Shown here in pieces: positions 58,508-64,000 of a stretch of 64,000 bases of DNA (position 1 is its first letter; the number at the start of each line of letters is the position of its first letter). The translations under genes were made by a program, and so were the position numbers. The notes under the pieces are model-generated. The model worked only from the letters and a program-made list of their open reading frames with translations, was not told the origin of the DNA and made no database searches. This DNA comes from Rapana venosa. Lineage: Eukaryota > Mollusca > Gastropoda > Neogastropoda > Muricidae. The stretch lies in contig CM054143.1 of the NCBI GenBank assembly GCA_028751875.1, forward strand, positions 62,286,667 through 62,350,666, in the 5' to 3' direction.

Positions 58508-59404
58508 TGTCAGTTACTGGCCTTCCAGCAACTGTAATAACAACTTTAAACGCCCTGCTGATCGACAACGTCTATCGAGTTGGAGACTCGCAGGGGAGAG
58601 CGGCAGCGTTGTGTTCGTCTTGTGAATAAAGCCAGCTGAGAAGTCAGTGTCAACTGAAATGGTTGACCCAGTGCTGAACCCTGACTCACGAGTTCAGTAC
58701 TATCGCAAAAAGCCCCCATTGCCAAATCCGTCGCGACCTCCAAAGAAGCAGCCAACACCAAGAAAGACAGGCAAGTCGCCAATGTGACAATGACAGTGTC
58801 TTGGAAGAGCCGGTCTTGTGTGACATTGACTCCCTGCTCGATGTGGAAACAGAAGAAAAACAAACCAGTGTGTACACAGAGCTGTGTGTCAACAGTGCAG
58901 TGAATGCCTCAGCCACACCAGATTCACTTGATCTACTGTGTGATCCAGCAACAGACAGCAAGATCGGTGTGTCTTCTGAGGCGTCTGATGTGCAGGAAGA
59001 GCTGACAGTTGGCTGCACAGTGGATGGCTTTGATACTGGTATTGTGAAACAGTATGTGTCTACTCTAACTGACAAACGTGTGCAGCGTCGATTACGGGAC
59101 AGCAAGAGAAACACGGTTTCGAAAGGTTGTGGTACATAGATCAGGCGATCAAAACATTGTGATGTGTGAGTCGGATGACATCACCCTGGAGTACTCTTGT
59201 AATGGAGATACTGGCGAGGAATCTAAGTATGTGTTCTGGTACATCAAGCAAGAAGAGAAAAACATGTTGCCAGAAGAACATGTCAGGCTTGCCAGACTTC
59301 GTAAAGGGAAGCAGCGTCCTAACACACAACATGCAGAGACAGTGGCATGTGCTGAACGGGAATTACATCTTCTTCGGGACCTGATCCGGTTTTACATGGG
59401 CTGA
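58508..59404 (+). pseudogene. Unrecognised coding unit with about three frameshifts
   Basis: Coding-like sequence runs in successive frames. An ATG at 58508 gives 'MSVTGLPATVITTLNALL'. The next frame, from about 58626, gives 'KPAEKSVSTEMVDPVLNPDS' then 'VQYYRKKPP'. A shift at or after the C run near 58715 leads into 'LCDIDSLLDVETEEKQTSVY' and 'VQRRLRDSKRN'. A shift near 59115 leads into 'YVFWYIKQEEKNMLPEEHVR' and a final 'RDLIRFYMG' with stop at 59402. Joined, it would be about 295 residues: an acidic middle, basic patches, and no transmembrane segment or motif I can name. Composition and quality look like real protein, not repeat. Its 3' flank ends in the ATTGTC tail typical of the retroposons here, so a LINE ORF1-like or retroposed gene is possible. 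Confidence 0.5.
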
Positions 59405-59572
59405 CTTCGCTGGCTGCAGACTGGAAAAGGAAAGGCTGTTTTGAAAATTGAGACACGACAATAATGTATTGAATCTTTTCGCGTCGCATTCGATATCGTT
59501 TGTTACCGCGCCACAGCGCTATATGGCTTGATCGCTAAATAGCAATAAATTTTGTAATTGTCATTGTCCTCT
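59405..59572 (+). other. 3' flank with retroposon-like ATTGTC tail
   Basis: 'gcaataaattttgtaattgtcattgtc' type ending (59545-59570), including an AATAAA hexamer. It is the same tail as the module-R elements of 20290-21120. It runs into C and CT tracts before the gap. Confidence 0.6.
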
Positions 59573-59622
59573 CTCCCCCCCCCCCCCCCCCCCCCCCCCT
59601 CTCTCACCTCTCTCTCTCTCTC
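59570..59622. repeat. Poly(C)/(CT)n at contig end
   Basis: A C run of about 24 (59576-59599) with CT on both sides, just before the N gap. Confidence 0.85.
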
Positions 59623-59630
59623 AAAACGCA

Positions 59631-60130
59631 NNNNNNNNNNNNNNNNNNNNNNNNNNNNNNNNNNNNNNNNNNNNNNNNNNNNNNNNNNNNNNNNNNNNNN
59701 NNNNNNNNNNNNNNNNNNNNNNNNNNNNNNNNNNNNNNNNNNNNNNNNNNNNNNNNNNNNNNNNNNNNNNNNNNNNNNNNNNNNNNNNNNNNNNNNNNNN
59801 NNNNNNNNNNNNNNNNNNNNNNNNNNNNNNNNNNNNNNNNNNNNNNNNNNNNNNNNNNNNNNNNNNNNNNNNNNNNNNNNNNNNNNNNNNNNNNNNNNNN
59901 NNNNNNNNNNNNNNNNNNNNNNNNNNNNNNNNNNNNNNNNNNNNNNNNNNNNNNNNNNNNNNNNNNNNNNNNNNNNNNNNNNNNNNNNNNNNNNNNNNNN
60001 NNNNNNNNNNNNNNNNNNNNNNNNNNNNNNNNNNNNNNNNNNNNNNNNNNNNNNNNNNNNNNNNNNNNNNNNNNNNNNNNNNNNNNNNNNNNNNNNNNNN
60101 NNNNNNNNNNNNNNNNNNNNNNNNNNNNNN
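59631..60130. other. Assembly gap (500 N)
   Basis: Exactly 500 N; a fixed-size scaffold gap. Both flanks are low-complexity (C/CT on the left, GT on the right). Confidence 0.99.
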
Positions 60131-62470
60131 TTTCTGTGTGGTGTGTGTGTGTGTGTGTCTGTGTGTGGGTGTGTGTGTGTGTGTGTGTTGTAGTGGTCTG
60201 TGGTCTGTGTGTGTGTGTGTGTGTGTGTCTGTGTGTTGTCTGTGTGTGTGTGTGTGTGGTGTCTGTGTGTGGTGGTGTCTGGTGTGTGTCTGTGTGTGTG
60301 TGTGTTGTGTTTTTGTGTCTGTGTGTCTGTGTGTGGTGTGTGTGTGTTCTGTGTTGTTTGTGTGTGTGTGGTGTTGTGTGTGTGTGTGTTCTGTGTGTGT
60401 GTGTGTGGTGTCTGGGGTTTTGGGGGTGTGTGTGTTGTGTGTCTGTGTCTGTGTTGTGTTTTGGGGTGTGTGGTTGTCTGTGTGTGGGTGTGTTGTTGTT
60501 CTGTGTGTGTGTGTGTGTGTGTCTGTGTGTGTGTGTGTGTGGTCTGTGTGTGTATGTCCCTGTGTGTTGTGGTGTGTCTGTTGTGGTCGTATCTGCGTGT
60601 GTGTTGGGCCTGTGTTATGTTTTGTGTGTGTGTTTTTGTAGTGTGTCTGTGCGTGTGTTTTGTGTGTGTTGTATGTGTGTAGGTGTGGTAGTGTTGTGGT
60701 GTCTTGTGTGGTGTGTGTTGTGTGTGTGTCTGTATCTGTTGTGTTGTCGAGCCTGTGGTCTGTGTGTGTGTCTGTGTGTGTGTAGTGTGTCTGTGTTTTG
60801 TTTGTGTTTTGTTTTTTGTTTTGGGGTCTGGGTGTGTTTGTGGGGTGTGGTAGTGTGTCTGTGTGTGGGGTGTGTTTTGTGTGTGGGGGGGTCTGGGGTT
60901 TGTGTTGTGTTTTGTGTGTGTGTGTGTGTCTGTGTGTGTGATGTGTGTCTGTGTGTGTTTTGGTGTGGGGGGTGTGTTGTTGTGTGTGGGGGTTTTTGTT
61001 TTCTGTGTGTTGTGTTGTGTGTTGTGTGTTGGGGTGTGTGTGTTTGTGTGTGTGTGTTGTGTGTTGTGTGTTGGGGGTGTGTGTGTGTTTGGCTTGTGTG
61101 TGTGTGTGTGTTTGTTGTTTTTGTGTGGTGGGTTTTTTGTTTGTTATTTAATGTGTGTTGTGTGTGTTGGTGTGTTGTGTGTCTGTGTTGTGGGGGTGTG
61201 TGTGGGTGTTTTATTATTTGTGTGTGTGTTTTGGGGTTTTGGGTGTGTTGTGGGTGTTGTGTGTTTTTGTGTGTATGTGTGTTTTATGTGTTTTGTGTTG
61301 TGTGTTGTTTTGGTGTGGTGTTTTGTGTGTGTCTGGGGTGTTGTGTGTGTGTGTTTGTGTTATTGTGTGTGTTGTTTTTGGTGTGTCTGTTTCTGGGTGT
61401 GTGTGGGGTGTGTTTGTGTGTTTTGGGGGTTTTGTTTTGTTTTGTGTTGTGTGTGTGTCTTGTGTGTTGTGTGTTGGCCGGGGTTTTGGTGTAGGTGTCT
61501 GTGGGTGTTTTTCGGGTTTGTGTGTGTTGTGTGTGTGTGTTGTGTGTGGTGTGTGTGTGGTTTTTAATTTTTTTTTTAGGTGTTGTGTTTGTGTGTGCGG
61601 GGGTTGTGTCTGTTGTGGGGTCTGTGGTTGTTGGTGGTTGATGTTGTGTGTGGGTTGTTTTGTTGTTTGTGTGTTGTTTGGGTTGTTTGGGGTTCTTGTG
61701 TGTTTGGTGGGGGGGGTCTTTTTGGGTCTTGTTCTGGGGGGGGTTTGTGTGGTAGTGTGTTTTTCGGGTTCGGTTTTTTCCTGGGGTTTTTTGTAGTGTT
61801 TTTTGGGGGTTGGTTTTTGTGGGGGTATGGTTTTGGGGGAAGTTTGTGTGGATTTTGGGTTTGTGCCCGCGCCGGGTTTTTTTGTTTGTTTGAATTTTTT
61901 GGTGGGGGGTTGTTTTGTTGGTTTTTTGCGTCTTTTTGGTGCTTTGTTTTTTCGTGTTTGTCTTTGTTTTTTTCCTTTCCGTGTTCGGGTTTTTCCTTTT
62001 TTTTTGGGGGGTTCGGGTTCTGGGTTGTGTTGTGTGGGTGGGGGGGGGGGGGGTTCTGTGGGTTCTTTATCTGTGTCTTTTGTGAGTGTGTGTTTGTGCT
62101 GTGTTGTTAGTGTGTTAGTGTGTGTGTTTTAGTATGTGTGTTTTGTTTTTGTGTGTGTGTAGGGGGTGGGGGTGTGTGTGTTGCCGCCCCCGGTTGGGGT
62201 TTTTTGTGTTTGTGGTTTTGTGTGCGCTTTGCGGTTTTGGTGGTTTGTTTGTGGGTCTGTGTGGGGTCTGGGTCTGGGGGTTGTTGTGGTGTGTTTTTGG
62301 GTTTTGGGGTTTTTGTTGTGTTGTGTGTGTGGTGGGGGGGGGGGTGTTTGTGGGGTTGTGTATTGTGTCTGTGGTGGGGTTTGTGTGATTTTAGTGTGTT
62401 TTGTTTTTAGTGTGTGTGTAGTGGGTGTGTGTGTGTGTTTTTTTGTGTTGTTTTGTAGTTTTAAGTGTGT
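60131..62470. repeat. GT-rich low-complexity DNA
   Basis: 2.3 kb of almost only G and T on the plus strand: (GT)n, TCTGTG, TGTTGTG and, to the right, G/T homopolymers. The Cys/Val-rich frames spanning it (60136-61494 and others) are translations of the repeat and not genes. Confidence 0.85.
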
Positions 62471-63112
62471 TTTTTGTCCCCCCAAAGCAAATTTTGTAGG
62501 GATTTCTTTTGGTCTTTGGGGGCCCCTTTGGCGGGGTTTGGGGCATCTTTTTTATTTTTTCTTTTTTAAAAACCTAAAATTTTTGTTTTAATTGGGGTGT
62601 ATTGGGTGTGTTTGTTTAATTTTTTCGGGTTTTTTTTGTTTTGGTTGAAATTTTTAAATTTGTGTGGTGTGTGTTTGGTGTGTGTGTGTGTATGTGTTTT
62701 TTTTTGTTGTTAGTTTTGTTTGATTTGTGTGTTGTTGTGTAGATGTTTCTTTGGTTTGTTGTCCTGGGGTTGTTTTTTTCTTTTTTTTCTTTAAAATTAA
62801 AAAGGAGGAAGGAAAAATATGGGGAATTTCCAAACCAAATGTCTAAAAGGTTTTTTTTGACCCGGGTTTGGAAAAAAAAAAATTGGGGGCAGTTTGGGTT
62901 TAGGGAGGGGAAAAATTGGGGGTTTTGGGGGGGGTTTTTTGGTGGTTGGTGTTGGGGGGGGCGGGTTTTTGTGTTGCCCTGGGGGGCCCCTTGAAAAAGA
63001 AAAGGGGAAAAAGAAAAACAACTTTTCCAAAAAAAAGGGTCTGAGGGGAAACCGACCGGGAGGCCGGGAACCCGCCCCAAGAGTCAAATGCGGGCCAAAA
63101 AAACCAGGGGGG

Positions 63113-63198
<86 letters not shown>

Positions 63199-63260
63199 AT
63201 GATGTTAAGCCTTTTTTTGGGCCCCCTTGGACAGGGGAAATTAAAAATTTAAAGGGTTTA
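62470..63260. other. Noisy sequence and an 82-base poly(G)
   Basis: Homopolymer-rich sequence like 38.4-57.6 kb. 63116-63197 is uninterrupted G (82 bases). Nothing else supported. Confidence 0.65.
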
Positions 63261-63262
63261 AG

Positions 63263-63640
63263 GTGTGTTTTGTCTGTGTGGTTTCCTTTGTTTGTGTCTG
63301 TGTCTGTGTGTGTGGGTGTGTGGGGGTTTTTTGTCTGTGTGTGTGTTTTGTTGTGTGTGTGTGTGTGTGTGTTGTGTGTGGGTGTTGGTGTGTGTGTGTG
63401 TGTGTGGGGTTGTGGGTGTGTTTTTGTGTGTGTGTGGTGTGTGTGTGTGTGTGAGTGTTGTTTTGTCTGTGTGGGGGGGGTATATTCTGTTGTGTGTGTG
63501 TTTTTTGGGTGTTTTGGGGTTTTGTGTGTGTTTTGTGTGTGTTGTGTGTGTGTGTGTGTGTGGGGTGTATTGTGTGTGTTTTGCTGTTTTTGTGTGTGTG
63601 TGTGTGTTTTTGTGGGGTGTGTTTTAGTGTGTGTGTCTGT
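63263..63640. repeat. (GT)n-rich tract
   Basis: GT repeats with TTTT and CTGTG interruptions. Confidence 0.88.
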
Positions 63641-63764
63641 TTTGGTTTTTTGTTATCTTCTGGGGAAAAGCTCATTGCTTTTAGCTTTTTTTTTGATTCC
63701 GGGTTCATGTCACTTTTGACCCAAATAAAGTCCCCCACCCTCTCTTTTTTGGGGGTTCCCTGTT

Positions 63765-63885
63765 GTCGGGCTGTCTCTCTGTTCTCTGTTCTGTCTCTTC
63801 TCTGTCTCTCTCTTTTCTTTTTTCTCTCTCTCTCTTCTCTTTCTCTCTCCTCTCTCTCTCTCCTTCTCTCTCTCTCTCTCGCTTT
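63765..63885. repeat. (CT)n tract followed by a module-R-like tail
   Basis: CT repeats with TGT and TTTT interruptions. After it, 'ttattcattatcctca' at 63945-63960 is the core of module R from the 14-21 kb array, so another family member ends here. Confidence 0.6.
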
Positions 63886-64000
63886 GTGAGTGGGTGAGGG
63901 GGTTTTTTGGGTTTTTTTCCCTACTTCATCGGTTTTTCTTGTTTTTATTCATTATCCTCAAAAAAAACAAAAATTTGATTTAAATTGATTGATTCTTCTC

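Noticed and set aside
59558..60193. 211-codon ORF across the second gap
   Set aside because: Mostly N with CT and GT repeat ends.
60136..61494. 452-codon Cys/Val-rich ORF
   Set aside because: Translation of (GT)n; the same Cys/Val pattern appears in all GT-rich frames. No signal peptide or domain logic.

Overview
This is eukaryotic, animal nuclear DNA, most likely from a mollusc and probably a marine gastropod (inference). The reasons are spliced exons with GT..AG introns, a multi-exon C2H2 zinc-finger gene, CD36-family exons, several non-LTR retrotransposon (LINE) families, tRNA-derived SINEs, a piggyBac element and very dense CA/CT/GT microsatellites. Two runs of exactly 500 N (3746-4245 and 59631-60130) divide the window into three contig pieces, so it is a draft scaffold.

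Layout. 45-3745: a repeat-rich segment with two SINE families and no gene. 4246-6500: a LINE scrap, a 55-bp stray copy of a zinc-finger exon, and a TTAA-bounded, internally deleted piggyBac element (4707-6171). 6562-11465 (minus strand): the best gene in the window, an 11-finger C2H2 zinc-finger protein in four coding exons, with a candidate upstream 5' exon near 13.8 kb. 14.16-21.2 kb: a tandem-like array of one non-coding repeat family split by CT/CA microsatellites and G/T-only spacers, with a 5'-truncated LINE inside it. 21.5-27.3 kb: a decayed LINE on the plus strand interrupted by three younger insertions. 28.0-31.4 kb (minus): a nearly full-length but frame-broken LINE with endonuclease, reverse transcriptase and C-terminal zinc knuckle, itself hit by a 331-bp retroposon. 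34.7-35.4 kb: another LINE fragment. 35639-35708 and 37238-37419 (plus): two exons of a CD36/LIMP-2-type scavenger receptor whose reading phases fit each other exactly. 38.4-57.6 kb: sequence dominated by homopolymer runs, in which I can still recognise noisy copies of other parts of the window. 58.5-59.4 kb: a frame-broken, unrecognised coding unit. 60.1-64 kb: GT-rich low-complexity sequence.

The main structural message is duplication. 39.12-42.86 kb is a collinear copy of 0.05-3.74 kb, and 52.69-54.86 kb is a collinear but homopolymer-smeared copy of 35.56-38.5 kb, CD36 exons included. The simplest explanation is uncollapsed haplotypes or poorly polished reads placed next to their alleles; real segmental duplication is the alternative. 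Single-base frameshifts in otherwise well conserved zinc-finger exons point the same way.

Only two host genes (zinc finger and CD36-like) are supported with confidence. They share no pathway that the sequence reveals. Most of the rest is mobile-element debris, and I found no CRISPR, operon or prokaryotic system.
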